In this document: one piece after another, positions 17,344 through 25,494 of the stretch
Numbering within the stretch: position 1 is the first letter of the stretch
Layout: every line of letters starts with the position of its first letter
Source of the DNA: Poriferisodalis sp965208925
GTDB lineage: Bacteria; Actinomycetota; Acidimicrobiia; Acidimicrobiales; Poriferisodalaceae
Assembly: GCF_965208925.1 (NCBI RefSeq)
Contig: NZ_OZ242364.1
Coordinates: 62,001-126,000, forward strand
DNA length: 64,000 nucleotides
Direction of reading: 5' to 3'
The notes under the pieces: generated by a model
Told to the model about the DNA's origin: nothing
Databases searched by the model: none
What the model saw: the letters and a program-made list of their open reading frames with translations, nothing else
Translations under genes and position numbers: made by a program

Positions 17344-17775
17344 GTGACAGAGCGCGCGTCACTGGATCCGCAACAGACCTTCCTGCACCTCGCGCCCAAC
17401 GGCGATGCCGATCGGCTCGACGCCAGCGCACCCGACTTTTGGCAGTCGCTCGCAGAGCGCAACCTTGACGGGCGCCTGTCCGGCGTGGTTCACCTAGGAC
17501 AAGACAGCCACTGGGAAATGCATCCGAGCGGCGATGAGGTCTTGGTAGGGCTGTCTGGCTCGATCGAGGTCATCCTTGACCACGGCGACGCGACCGAGTC
17601 CGTAACCCTCGAGTACAGCCGCATGTGTGTCGTGCCTCGCGGTGTGTGGCACCGGCTCGTCGTCAACGAGCCTGGACGCCTGCTGTTCGCAACCCCAGGG
17701 CCAACAACCCAGCACAGAAGCCTCACCGAACACACCAATCTCCGAACCCGCGACGGGGTGAGACATCCCGACTGA
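17344..17775 (+). CDS. cupin-domain protein
   Basis: The 143-residue protein has a single cupin: HWEMHPSGDEVLVGLSG (motif 1, with His and Glu) and VPRGVWHRLVVNEPGRLL (motif 2, with His). Such small cupins are metal-binding isomerases, dioxygenases or ligand sensors. GTG start at 17344. It ends eight bases before the end of the convergent MazF gene. Confidence 0.8.
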   Translation: MTERASLDPQQTFLHLAPNGDADRLDASAPDFWQSLAERNLDGRLSGVVHLGQDSHWEMHPSGDEVLVGLSGSIEVILDHGDATESVTLEYSRMCVVPRGVWHRLVVNEPGRLLFATPGPTTQHRSLTEHTNLRTRDGVRHPD

Positions 17776-17783
17776 CGACTGCC

Positions 17784-18143
17784 CTACCAGCGCTGCAATG
17801 GGGAGGACAAGCCCAGCACCAGCAAGAGCCCCCGCTCGATGCGTTCCATGATGGCGGCATCGACATCGCCAACCGGCTCAGACAGCAGTGCCTTGTCGAC
17901 CGTGGCCAGTTGCGAGACGTTGACAACCGAATCTTGCGCTAGGCCTGACTCCGACGCAGGCAGGGTCACATTGCCTGGTGCGTCCGCGAGCCGGAGACTG
18001 GTGGTGACGGCGACGGCGATGGCTGTGTCGATTCGGCTGCGATTGAATTCGTCGTCGGAGACGATAACGACCGGTCGGCGCAGACCAGGTTCAGAACCCA
18101 TGGGTATTCCGAGGTCCGTCCAGCAGATGTCTCCGCGACGCAT
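17784..18143 (-). CDS. MazF/PemK-family mRNA interferase toxin
   Basis: The 119-residue protein has the MazF opening RRGDICWTDLG, the RRPVVIVSDDEFNRS strand with the conserved Arg and Ser/Thr, and NVSQLATVDKALL with the typical V(D/S)K. MazF toxins are sequence-specific ribonucleases. Its ATG overlaps the stop of the antitoxin gene by one base (TGATG), so translation is coupled. Confidence 0.9.
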   Translation of the reverse strand: MRRGDICWTDLGIPMGSEPGLRRPVVIVSDDEFNRSRIDTAIAVAVTTSLRLADAPGNVTLPASESGLAQDSVVNVSQLATVDKALLSEPVGDVDAAIMERIERGLLLVLGLSSPLQRW

Positions 18144-18376
18144 CAGAGATCTCTCGACAGCGCACGTGCTTGCGCGATGCGCAAGACGGGATCGAGCGCG
18201 GAAGACTCAGTGCTGTACACCTCGTTGAGCCGTTCCGTGATCTCGTGATACCGAACCTCGGCCAGCAATCGCCTGAGCGCACGCGTGTACAGGCTCGAGC
18301 GGGAGCAGCGCTCTTGTGCAGCGAGTTCCTCTGCGGCTTGGAAGACATCGTCTGGGATGGAGATGGCGATTTTCAT
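18143..18376 (-). CDS. ribbon-helix-helix antitoxin of the MazF pair
   Basis: A 77-residue protein starting MKIAISIPDDVFQAAEELA, the beta-strand and first helix of MazE/CopG-type ribbon-helix-helix antitoxins, followed by a second helix (RSSLYTRALRRLLAEV) and a C-terminal toxin-binding tail. Start at the ATG of 18376; a longer frame from 18427 would run through the operator. It likely represses its own operon. Confidence 0.88.
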   Translation of the reverse strand: MKIAISIPDDVFQAAEELAAQERCSRSSLYTRALRRLLAEVRYHEITERLNEVYSTESSALDPVLRIAQARALSRDL

Positions 18377-18383
18377 GCCGGGA

Positions 18384-18400
18384 GTATAACTAGGTATTAC
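18384..18400. promoter_or_regulatory. imperfect palindrome upstream of the toxin-antitoxin operon
   Basis: The 17 bases GTATAACTAGGTATTAC form an imperfect palindrome (GTAxxAC arms) eight bases before the antitoxin ATG. The TATAAC/TAGTTATAC sequence also resembles a -10 element. The position fits an autoregulatory operator bound by the ribbon-helix-helix antitoxin. Confidence 0.45.
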
Positions 18401-18429
18401 CACTGCGCTGGCATCGGCCGTGGACATGT

Positions 18430-18684
18430 TCAGCGCTCGAGTTCGCGGAGGGTCTCGAGGAGGATTGCGGTGTCACGCAACCAGCTCACGACCCGATCGA
18501 TGCAGTCTGGGCGGGTCACGTCGAGCAGCAGGGTGGCGACGGCGACCGTGTCGCCGGCCTCATCGTCAGCGAGCATCGTGGTGGTGGGCCGCAGTCGAGC
18601 ATTGGAGGCGACCAGCACCCCGGCCGCCCGGAGCTGGCGGCGCTGCACCTCACCGCCGTCATCGTTCGAGAGCTCGTCAGCCAC
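18430..18684 (-). CDS. small hypothetical protein
   Basis: An 84-residue frame from a GTG at 18684 with plausible amphipathic strands and helices (VAVATLLLDVTRPDC, RVVSWLRDTAILLETLREL) but no known motif. The 70 bases upstream include a very A+T-rich stretch with a near-palindrome (AATATTAATATATT), exceptional in this DNA and typical of a promoter. It lies 53 bases upstream of the antitoxin start, in the same direction. Function unknown. Confidence 0.45.
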   Translation of the reverse strand: MADELSNDDGGEVQRRQLRAAGVLVASNARLRPTTTMLADDEAGDTVAVATLLLDVTRPDCIDRVVSWLRDTAILLETLRELER

Positions 18685-18877
18685 AGAATATTAATATATT
18701 TCATGATGTTCCAAATATCCAAGCGATTTTCCGCCCGCCGGCCCATCGACACATGAGAAGCGCCGCTCCGGCGCCCGTGCCACGGCGCGTGTCGAGTCCT
18801 GCCGCGGCGCGGGACCCGTAGAGTCACAGGTCATCGAGGCCGATCAGGCCGACAGATCCGTGTAGCGGGGCGAAACC

Positions 18878-19648
18878 GTGTCTATGGCTGCTGACGACGT
18901 TGACAATGCCGATGTTGACGAGGCCGAGCCCGGCGACATCCCGCACGGGCACCGGTTTGCGGCCGCTCTGCGGGAAGCTGGACTGTCGGTCATCGCCGAG
19001 ATCAAGCGGCGCTCGCCGTCGCGCGGAGCGCTGCGAGCTGATGCAGACGCCGCCGATCTGGCGTCGGAATACAAGGCGGGCGGGGCTGCCTGCCTGTCGG
19101 TGCTGACCGAGAGCGAGCGCTTCAGCGGCTCCCCCGAGGACTTGCAAGCAGCCAAGGCGGTCACCGGGCTGCCGGTGCTGCGCAAGGACTTCCTGCGCAC
19201 GCTCGATGACGTACGCGACAGCCACGCCATGGGCGCCGACGCAATGCTCGTCATCCTCGCCGACATCGACCCGGCACAGCTGCGGCCCATGCAGGAACTG
19301 GCGCTGTCGCTCGGTGTCGACGTGCTCACCGAGGTCCGCGACGAAGCTGAGCTGGAGACCGCGGTCGCTCTCGGCGCCTACATGATCGCCATCAACCAGC
19401 GCGACAATCCCGAGTCGACCAAGTTCACCGTCGACTACGACAAGGCCGTCCGCGTCAGTCGCAGTTTCGAGCACATCGACGATCGGGTACTGCTGATTGC
19501 GGCCTCAGGCATCGGCGTGCCCGGCGGCACGTCGATGAGGGCGATCGCGGAGGCCGGCTACGACGCAGCCCTGATCGGCGAAGCGCTGGTGGTGGCCGAC
19601 GATCCCCCCGAACTCCTGCGGGACCTGCTGGCCGACGCCGCCGAGTAG
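18878..19648 (+). CDS. indole-3-glycerol-phosphate synthase-like protein
   Basis: A 256-residue TIM-barrel protein with the IGPS segments VIAEIKRRSPSRG, LRKDFLRTLDDV, VLTEVRDEAELE and AAINQRDN-like strand 6. IGPS closes the indole ring in tryptophan synthesis. It departs from canonical TrpC: the N-terminal helix region is short and charged, the strand-6 motif reads INQRDN instead of INNR(D/N)L, and the SESGI motif is AASGI, losing its Glu. No other trp genes are adjacent. It may be a divergent TrpC or a relative with another role. GTG at 18878, or the ATG two codons on. Confidence 0.7.
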   Translation: MSMAADDVDNADVDEAEPGDIPHGHRFAAALREAGLSVIAEIKRRSPSRGALRADADAADLASEYKAGGAACLSVLTESERFSGSPEDLQAAKAVTGLPVLRKDFLRTLDDVRDSHAMGADAMLVILADIDPAQLRPMQELALSLGVDVLTEVRDEAELETAVALGAYMIAINQRDNPESTKFTVDYDKAVRVSRSFEHIDDRVLLIAASGIGVPGGTSMRAIAEAGYDAALIGEALVVADDPPELLRDLLADAAE

Positions 19649-19660
19649 CGGCACACTCGA

Positions 19661-20896
19661 TCAGCCCGGGGTCAGGGCGTCGGTCACGACGGAATCGGGG
19701 ATCGCGCCGCTGCCTCGTTCCTCCGATGCGTCCTCGTCTGCTCGGATCAGCAGCCAGCGCGGGTGGTAGCTGATTCCGAGCGTCCGCGCGAGATGGCTGT
19801 CGACGTCAGGCAGATTCGTCAGGTGGCCGAGGCCGTACCTGCTCACGAAGCTCGAGATCGCCGACTTGGTGTCGTGCCCGCCGACGCTGATCAAGGCCAA
19901 GTTGTCGCCGTGTTGAGTCTTCAGCGCTGCGACCGCAGGCGCCTCTCGCTGGCAATTCGGTCACCAGGGCGCCCAGAACCACAGCAGAACATCCCGTCCG
20001 GCGAGAGTGTCCACCTCGAAGGTGGTGCCGTCGAGCTGTGGGACTGCGAGCGCAAGCACTCTGGGTCGATCCTCGGTGGGCTCGGCATCAGTGACGGCCT
20101 CCTCGGCGTCCTCTCCCTCTGGGTCTTGCTCGACCTCCTCGGCATCGCCCTCATCCTCGGTGTCCGCAGAGTCGTCCGTCTCGGAGTCCTCGGCGTCGTT
20201 CTCCTCGCCAGACACCCCACTGCCGCCGGCCTCGTCATCGCCCTCGTCGGTCTCATCGTCAGCCTGATCGTCGGCTGGATCATCAGCATCGTCCCCAGTC
20301 GCTCCCTCGTCGATGTCGCCGCTCTCGTCGTCGCCGCTTTCGCCGGTCTCGTCATCACCCTCGTCGGACTCGTCATCACCCTCGCCGGTCCCGCCCTCGG
20401 TCCCGTCCTCGGTCTCATCGTCACCTTGGTCGTCGGCTGGATCATCAGTGACGTCCTGAGTCGCCCCCTCGTCGGCGTCGCCGCCTTGATCGTCTTGCTC
20501 GCCCGACTCGTCGTCAGCGGTCACTTCTGTGGCTTCCCCGGACTCGCCGTCGGTTGCGTCCGACTGGTCCACTGAATCACTCTCGCCGTCGTCCGTCTGG
20601 GCCGGGTCGTCGCCCGCATCGTCGGGCTGCGGCGCAGCCGCCTGCTCAGTGCCGTCGCCGCCAGCCTCGTCGGTGCTGCCGGAGTCCTCTGCGGCGGCTT
20701 CGGAATCTGCAGACTCGCCAGACACCGCAGCCGTGGTCGGGCTCGCAGAAGGCTCGGTCGTCGCCACCGCCGGCGCGGCAGTGCTGGCAGCAACGGTGTG
20801 AGGTGTCTCGTCGCTGTCGCTGCTGCAGCCGGCGAGCAGGCCCGCACCTACGACGCACGAGGCAGCGACCAGAGCCGCTCGGCGCAGTACCTGCAT
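19661..20896 (-). CDS. thioredoxin-fold lipoprotein with an in-frame TGA at the redox Cys: predicted selenoprotein
   Basis: From the ATG at 20896 the frame gives a lipoprotein signal peptide (lipobox LLAGC, Cys24), a very acidic Asp/Glu/Gly/Ser/Thr linker (about 60-275), and a TlpA/DsbE-like thioredoxin domain. The domain opens with LDGTTFEVDTL and LLWFWAPW, then a TGA at 19961-19963 (codon 312), then PNCQREAPAVAALK and 99 codons in all to the final stop at 19661. The TGA takes the place of the first Cys of WAPW-C-x-x-C. The downstream half keeps thioredoxin features, including the cis-Pro region SYHPRWLLI (Pro379). Reading TGA as selenocysteine gives a U-x-x-C redox site in a 411-residue secreted protein. 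A nonsense mutation is the alternative. Confidence 0.75.
19930..19963 (-). promoter_or_regulatory. SECIS-like hairpin starting at the in-frame TGA
   Basis: On the mRNA the bases from the UGA onward can fold as a six-pair lower stem (UGACCG with CGGUCG, including one U-G), an unpaired six-base 5' internal loop, then an upper stem of CAG with CUG plus CG with CG, one bulged C, and the apical loop AGAGG. The loop starts 15 bases after the UGA and has a G among its first two bases, close to the bacterial SECIS pattern. Folding was done by hand. Confidence 0.5.
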
Positions 20897-20999
20897 CACC
20901 CCTGCGAGCGTAACCCGCCTCCGCGCCGGCTTAGAAGCGGGCTCGAGCCTAGGGCCGAGTGTCTCGAGCACGGCAGGGACACACCGCTAGGTTCGCGCC

Positions 21000-21482
21000 G
21001 TGCCGCGCCTGTTCGTCGCCGTGTGGCCGCCCCCCTCCGTCGTCGACGAACTGGCTGGGCTGCCAAGACCGTCCGAGCCAGGTGTCAGCTGGACCAAGCC
21101 GCACCGCTTGCACATCACGCTCCGGTTTCTCGGCGAATGCGACACCGGCGAAGCGCTCAGCACCCTCGGGACACAATCATTCGGCCAGACATCAGTGACG
21201 CTCGGACCGGCGCCGGAACGCCTCGGACGTGGCGTGCTGATGCTTCCGGCAGTCGGCGTCGACGATCTCGCCGCGTCCGTCACCGACTGCACCCGCTACA
21301 TCGGCGACCCGCCGCCGGATCACCCCTTCGTGGGGCACCTGACCATCGCCCGCTTCCGCAAACGGCGGCCGTCGGTGGACTGGCCACGCTTGGACGAGAC
21401 CTTCGAAGTCACCGAGATCAGCCTGGTCGAATCGGCTCCATGGGGCGAGTACCTGGATGTGGCGAGCTTCCGGCTCGACTGA
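21000..21482 (+). CDS. thpR: 2'-5' RNA ligase family (ThpR-type) cyclic phosphodiesterase
   Basis: The 160-residue protein starts PRLFVAVWPPPSVVDEL and carries the two H-x-T/S-x motifs of the 2H phosphoesterase fold, HITLRFLGE and HLTIARFRK. ThpR enzymes open 2',3'-cyclic phosphates on RNA. GTG start at 21000, divergent from the predicted selenoprotein gene with about 100 bases between them. Confidence 0.85.
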   Translation: MPRLFVAVWPPPSVVDELAGLPRPSEPGVSWTKPHRLHITLRFLGECDTGEALSTLGTQSFGQTSVTLGPAPERLGRGVLMLPAVGVDDLAASVTDCTRYIGDPPPDHPFVGHLTIARFRKRRPSVDWPRLDETFEVTEISLVESAPWGEYLDVASFRLD

Positions 21483-21562
21483 CGCAGCCGGCCCAGACGC
21501 CCGGGCGAATCGGCCCGCTGGAATGTGAGAGCCTTGCGGTGAACTCCGCAACAGGGGGAGCC

Positions 21563-22063
21563 ATGGGACTTCACCACGTCGCCTACGCAACACGGGACCT
21601 CGAGGCGACACATCGCTTCTACGAGGACCTGATGGGATTCCCGCTGGTCCACGCCGAGCAGGCCGAGCGACCGCACCCCGACGGCGGGCCGACAGGCCAC
21701 ATCAAGCACGTCTTCTACGACATCGGCGACGGCGAGTGCATTGCCTTCTTCTACATCCAGAACATGGGCGAGCAGGCCGACTACAGCACCGACCTCAGCG
21801 CGACAGTGGGGTTGCCGGTGTGGGTCAATCACGTCGCCGTCCGAGCGACGCCGGAGAAGCAGGACACGGTCCGCGAGCGCATGGCAGGCGCCTCCATCGA
21901 GCCGCTGATGGAAGTGGACCATGGCTGGTGCCACTCGCTCTATTTCGTGGACCCGAACGGGATCATGGTGGAGCTCTGCCGGGACACCACCGGCATCGAG
22001 CCCGATCGGGCTGAGGCGCTGGAAGTGATGCGCTCCCCCATCCCCGCCGACGCAACGGCCTGA
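21563..22063 (+). CDS. glyoxalase/bleomycin-resistance (VOC) family protein
   Basis: The 166-residue protein begins MGLHHVAYATRDLEATHRFY, a VOC beta-alpha-beta unit with a metal-ligand His, and repeats the pattern with VNHVAVRAT and a C-terminal MVELCRDT metal-ligand Glu. VOC proteins are metal-dependent lyases, isomerases or dioxygenases. The ATG at 21563 is preceded by AGGGGGAG. It is followed after about 20 bases by a hydrolase gene and is probably co-transcribed with it. Confidence 0.85.
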   Translation: MGLHHVAYATRDLEATHRFYEDLMGFPLVHAEQAERPHPDGGPTGHIKHVFYDIGDGECIAFFYIQNMGEQADYSTDLSATVGLPVWVNHVAVRATPEKQDTVRERMAGASIEPLMEVDHGWCHSLYFVDPNGIMVELCRDTTGIEPDRAEALEVMRSPIPADATA

Positions 22064-22082
22064 GCTCAGGTCAGGCAGTCAG

Positions 22083-23207
22083 ATGGGCATCACCCGAGAG
22101 TTCGTCGCGCTGCCGAGTGCCGGCGCCCCCCGTTCCGGCGTGGGCGGGCATCCCTGCCAAGGCGTCTACCACCGCCTCGAGGGACATGAGCCGCGCACAG
22201 CCCTGATCGCGACCCACTACAACATCGACTTCAGCGAGCACTACCTGGCCTCCTACATTGCCGAGCGGGGCCTGGGCTTTCTCGGCTGGAACACTCGCTT
22301 CCGGGGTGCCGAGCCCTACTTCCTGGCTGATCTGGCGCTGGCCGACATCGACGTCGGCGTCCGCTGGCTGCGCAGCCGAGGCGTCGACTGCGTAGTGCTG
22401 CTGGGCAACAGCGGCGGTGGCTCGCTCATGGCCACCTACCAAGCGCAGGCCACGGCGCCGAATCTGGTTCCGGAGTACAGCCGGCGCGGTCTGCACCCGG
22501 CAATCGAGGATCTGGCAGGTGGCGACTTATACGTCTCGATCGTGGCGCACACCGGCCGCGCCGAGGTGCTGACCAACTGGATGGATCCGTCGGTCACCGA
22601 CGAGAACGATCCGCTCAGCGTCGACCCCGCCCTGGACCCGTTCGCTCCGGATCGGCAGCCTCCCTTCGACGACGACTTCATCGCTGCGTACCGGCGCGCC
22701 CAGCGTGCCCGCAACGACCGCATCACCGCCTGGTGCAAGCACGAGCTGGACCGGCTCGCAGCAGCCGGGCACCGCGAGCGCCTGTTCGTGGTGCCGCGGC
22801 TGTGGGCAGACCTTCGGATGCTGGACGGCTCGATCGACCCGAGCCGGCGAACGGTGCCCAGCTGCTACCTCGGCGATCCGCGCCGCGCCAACTACGGGAT
22901 CTTCGGCGTGGGCACCGTCAGCTCGCTGCGGACCTGGCTGTCGATGTGGAGCCTCGCTGACTCGCAGTGCAGTACCGACCAGGCGCAGCACATCGACCTG
23001 CCGGCGATCGTCATCGACGCGGATGCCGATACGGGCATCTTTTCCTCCGACACCGCCAAGATCGTCAACGCGCTACGCACCCGGCCGGGCGCGCCTGACG
23101 TCCCGTTCCACTCCATCGCCGGCGACCATTACCTGACCGAACCGGCCGGCGCCCGGGCCGAAGCGGCCGACATCATCGTCGGCTGGGTCCGCACCCATAC
23201 TGGATAG
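22083..23207 (+). CDS. alpha/beta-hydrolase, large cap type
   Basis: The 374-residue protein has TALIATHYNIDFSEHYL near the N-terminus, a nucleophile elbow GNSGGGSLM, and a late catalytic His in SIAGDHYLTEPAGARAEA. It has an inserted lid of about 150 residues. Function unknown; it sits between a VOC protein and an acyl-CoA dehydrogenase in what looks like a small catabolic operon on the plus strand. Confidence 0.75.
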   Translation: MGITREFVALPSAGAPRSGVGGHPCQGVYHRLEGHEPRTALIATHYNIDFSEHYLASYIAERGLGFLGWNTRFRGAEPYFLADLALADIDVGVRWLRSRGVDCVVLLGNSGGGSLMATYQAQATAPNLVPEYSRRGLHPAIEDLAGGDLYVSIVAHTGRAEVLTNWMDPSVTDENDPLSVDPALDPFAPDRQPPFDDDFIAAYRRAQRARNDRITAWCKHELDRLAAAGHRERLFVVPRLWADLRMLDGSIDPSRRTVPSCYLGDPRRANYGIFGVGTVSSLRTWLSMWSLADSQCSTDQAQHIDLPAIVIDADADTGIFSSDTAKIVNALRTRPGAPDVPFHSIAGDHYLTEPAGARAEAADIIVGWVRTHTG

Positions 23208-23231
23208 CGCCAGACCGCAGAGCCGCCGGAG

Positions 23232-24356
23232 ATGCCCGACTTCCTCGACACCGAGCACACCGAGGTGCTGCGCACTGCCGAACACCTGGCTGACGAGCTT
23301 GTGGCGCTGTCGAGCCCGGTCACCGAGAGCGACATCGGGGCGGCAGTCCGGGAGGCATCCAAGGCGGCCGGAGTGTTCGGCATGACCCAACCGACATCGT
23401 TCGGCGGCACCGAAGCGGGCGCGCTCGCGCTCACCGTCGTGCGGGACACCCTCGGCAGTCGCAACGTCGGTCACCTGCCGGGCATCTTCGGGCCGTCGCC
23501 CGGCGTGCTGGCCAACGTCGGCGAACCGCTGCGCTCGCAATTCCTGCTGCCATATCTGGCAGGCGAACTGCGCAGCGGCTTCGGGTTCACCGAACCGGCC
23601 GATGCGCCGCGCCACACCTGGGCGATGCGTGACGGCGACGAGCTGGTGATCAACGGTGCGAAGTCGTACGTCACCGGCGGCGCCGATGCCGACTTCGTCA
23701 ATGCGCTCGTCGACGTCGAGGGGGCTGGACCCGCGATGGTGCTCATCGAGACCAACCGGGCAGGCGTCAGGCTTGAGCAGCGCTTCGGCACGCTGGACGG
23801 CAGCCACCACGCTGCGTTCACCTTCACCGATGTGCGCGTGCCCGGCACCCACCTGATCGGCGAAGCCGGGCGCGGACTCGGGCGGGCGATGGGCCAGATC
23901 AGCGCCACGCGTCTGGCGATCGCGGCCGAGTGCGTCGGCCAGTGCCGCTTCGCCATCGACCTGGTCGAGCAGACGCTGGTCGAGCGGGCCGCGCGGCGCG
24001 GGTCGACAGACGAGCCGGCGCAGGTCGGTACCGACCTGGAGCGGGTGGCATGGGGAGACATGCGGATCGCCGCCTACGCGGCTCGCAGCGCGCTCTACCG
24101 CACCGCACGCCTGCTCGATGCCGGCGAGAACGCCGTCAACGAGGTGATGGCTGCAAAATCGCTGGCCACCGAGACGCTCAGCCGGATCTGCGACAGCGCT
24201 GTGCAGCTTGTCGGAGGCACTGCGCTCGTGGACGGCCACCCGCTGGCGGACATCCTGCGGCGGGTGCGAGCACTCCGGCTCGCCGAAGGACCCACCGAGG
24301 TGCTCGCCGCGAACATCGCCCGGGGTCGGATTGACCTCGGCTTCGGCCGCATCTGA
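23232..24356 (+). CDS. acyl-CoA dehydrogenase
   Basis: The 374-residue protein has the family order: a helical N-terminal domain, FGFTEPADAPRHTWAMRDGDELVINGAK as the middle beta-domain flavin motif (here broken up as GFTEPAD and GDELVINGAKSYVTGG), then the C-terminal helical bundle with SRICDSAVQLVGGTAL and LRLAEGPTEVLAANIAR. It oxidises an acyl-CoA thioester at the alpha-beta bond and passes electrons to ETF. The ATG at 23232 follows GCCGGAG. Acyl chain preference is not visible. Confidence 0.9.
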   Translation: MPDFLDTEHTEVLRTAEHLADELVALSSPVTESDIGAAVREASKAAGVFGMTQPTSFGGTEAGALALTVVRDTLGSRNVGHLPGIFGPSPGVLANVGEPLRSQFLLPYLAGELRSGFGFTEPADAPRHTWAMRDGDELVINGAKSYVTGGADADFVNALVDVEGAGPAMVLIETNRAGVRLEQRFGTLDGSHHAAFTFTDVRVPGTHLIGEAGRGLGRAMGQISATRLAIAAECVGQCRFAIDLVEQTLVERAARRGSTDEPAQVGTDLERVAWGDMRIAAYAARSALYRTARLLDAGENAVNEVMAAKSLATETLSRICDSAVQLVGGTALVDGHPLADILRRVRALRLAEGPTEVLAANIARGRIDLGFGRI

Positions 24357-24413
24357 CCGCTCGGCCGAGTCTGAGGTTGCATAGACGGAGGAGCCCGAAC
24401 CAGGCTGACGGCG

Positions 24414-24767
24414 TCAATCCCAGCCGAGTTCGTGCAGCCGGTCGTCGTCAATGCCGAAGTGGTGCGCGATCTCGTGCACGACCGTCACCAGAACTTCTTC
24501 GACGACGTCGTCGGCCGTCTCGCACATCTCCAGGATCGGCAGCCGGTAGATGACGATGCTGTCGGGCATCGCCAGGCCGCCGTAGTCGTGGCGCTCGGTC
24601 AGCGGGATGCCCTCGTAGACGCCGAGCAGGTCCGGATCCTCCCCGCGGTCCTCCACGAAGATGGCCACGTTGTCCATCAGCGAGCGCAGCGCGTCCGGTA
24701 TGTCTTCGAGCGCCTGTTCCACAAGGCTGGCAAAGCGAACCTCGTCCATCTCCAGCACGCCCCCCAT
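24414..24767 (-). CDS. minimal zincin metallopeptidase-family protein
   Basis: A 117-residue protein ending with VTVVHEIAHHFGIDDDRLHELGW, the extended zincin motif H-E-x-x-H-x(n)-D-x-x-x-L of the small predicted zinc protease family of actinobacteria (formerly DUF1025). The second possible ATG is at 24749 (MDEVRF). Convergent with the acyl-CoA dehydrogenase gene. Confidence 0.85.
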   Translation of the reverse strand: MGGVLEMDEVRFASLVEQALEDIPDALRSLMDNVAIFVEDRGEDPDLLGVYEGIPLTERHDYGGLAMPDSIVIYRLPILEMCETADDVVEEVLVTVVHEIAHHFGIDDDRLHELGWD

Positions 24768-24816
24768 CCTGCCCGGCGAGCCGGCCCACCGCCCGCGCGT
24801 CCTCTAGGTTGCAGGC

Positions 24817-25428
24817 ATGCACGAACTCGTCGTCACGGGAAACGATCCCGATGCCGCAGCAGAGGCCGCCGCCAGCGTTGGCGGCGTGTGCTACGTAGCC
24901 GACCCGGGCGACCGTCGTGAGTTTCCCTTCCGCACGCTCGTGCGGGCCATGACCGACAATCCGGACCTGCTGACGCCCGCCGCAACCGTCGGCAGCTACT
25001 TGGCGTTCTCACGCGTCATCCGTGAACGCTCCTTGGGTGCCGATCTCGGTGCCCCCTCGCCGGGCCTGACTGCCATCTTCCCGATGGTCCACCACCCTGA
25101 CCTCACGCACGCACAAGGCGACAGCCACTGGCGCGACACGCACGCCCCGCTGGCGCTGCGGCATCACCCCGGCATGTGGGACTACACCCAGCTCAGCGTC
25201 GTGGCCACCCTCAACGGCCCGTCCTATGACGGTTTCGCACTGGTCGCGTTCGCCTCGCTCGACGATATGCGTGAACGCTTCTTCGGCGATGACCACGACC
25301 GCGACGTCATCCGTGCCGATGTCGCGAAGTTCGCCGACACCGAGCGCTCGCCGCGGCGAGTGATCGCAACGGAGACGATCTACCGCCAGCGTCCCCCGCT
25401 GCCGGCCGTGACCTGGCCGCACGACTAG
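24817..25428 (+). CDS. EthD-domain protein
   Basis: A 203-residue protein with an EthD/dimeric alpha-beta-barrel second half: FPMVHHPDLTHAQGDSHWRDTHAPLALRHHP, shown here only in part (DSHWRDTHAPLALRHHPGMW), and a closing RRVIATETIYRQ. The H-W-x-x-x-H-x-P pattern is typical of EthD proteins, which are small stress or degradation-linked enzymes of uncertain reaction. Divergent from the metallopeptidase gene. Confidence 0.7.
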   Translation: MHELVVTGNDPDAAAEAAASVGGVCYVADPGDRREFPFRTLVRAMTDNPDLLTPAATVGSYLAFSRVIRERSLGADLGAPSPGLTAIFPMVHHPDLTHAQGDSHWRDTHAPLALRHHPGMWDYTQLSVVATLNGPSYDGFALVAFASLDDMRERFFGDDHDRDVIRADVAKFADTERSPRRVIATETIYRQRPPLPAVTWPHD

Positions 25429-25494
25429 CCAACACACCAGCGTGCACGCCGGGTCTCGCCTGTCTCGCGCTATGAGCCAGACGGCCGGCCGGTT

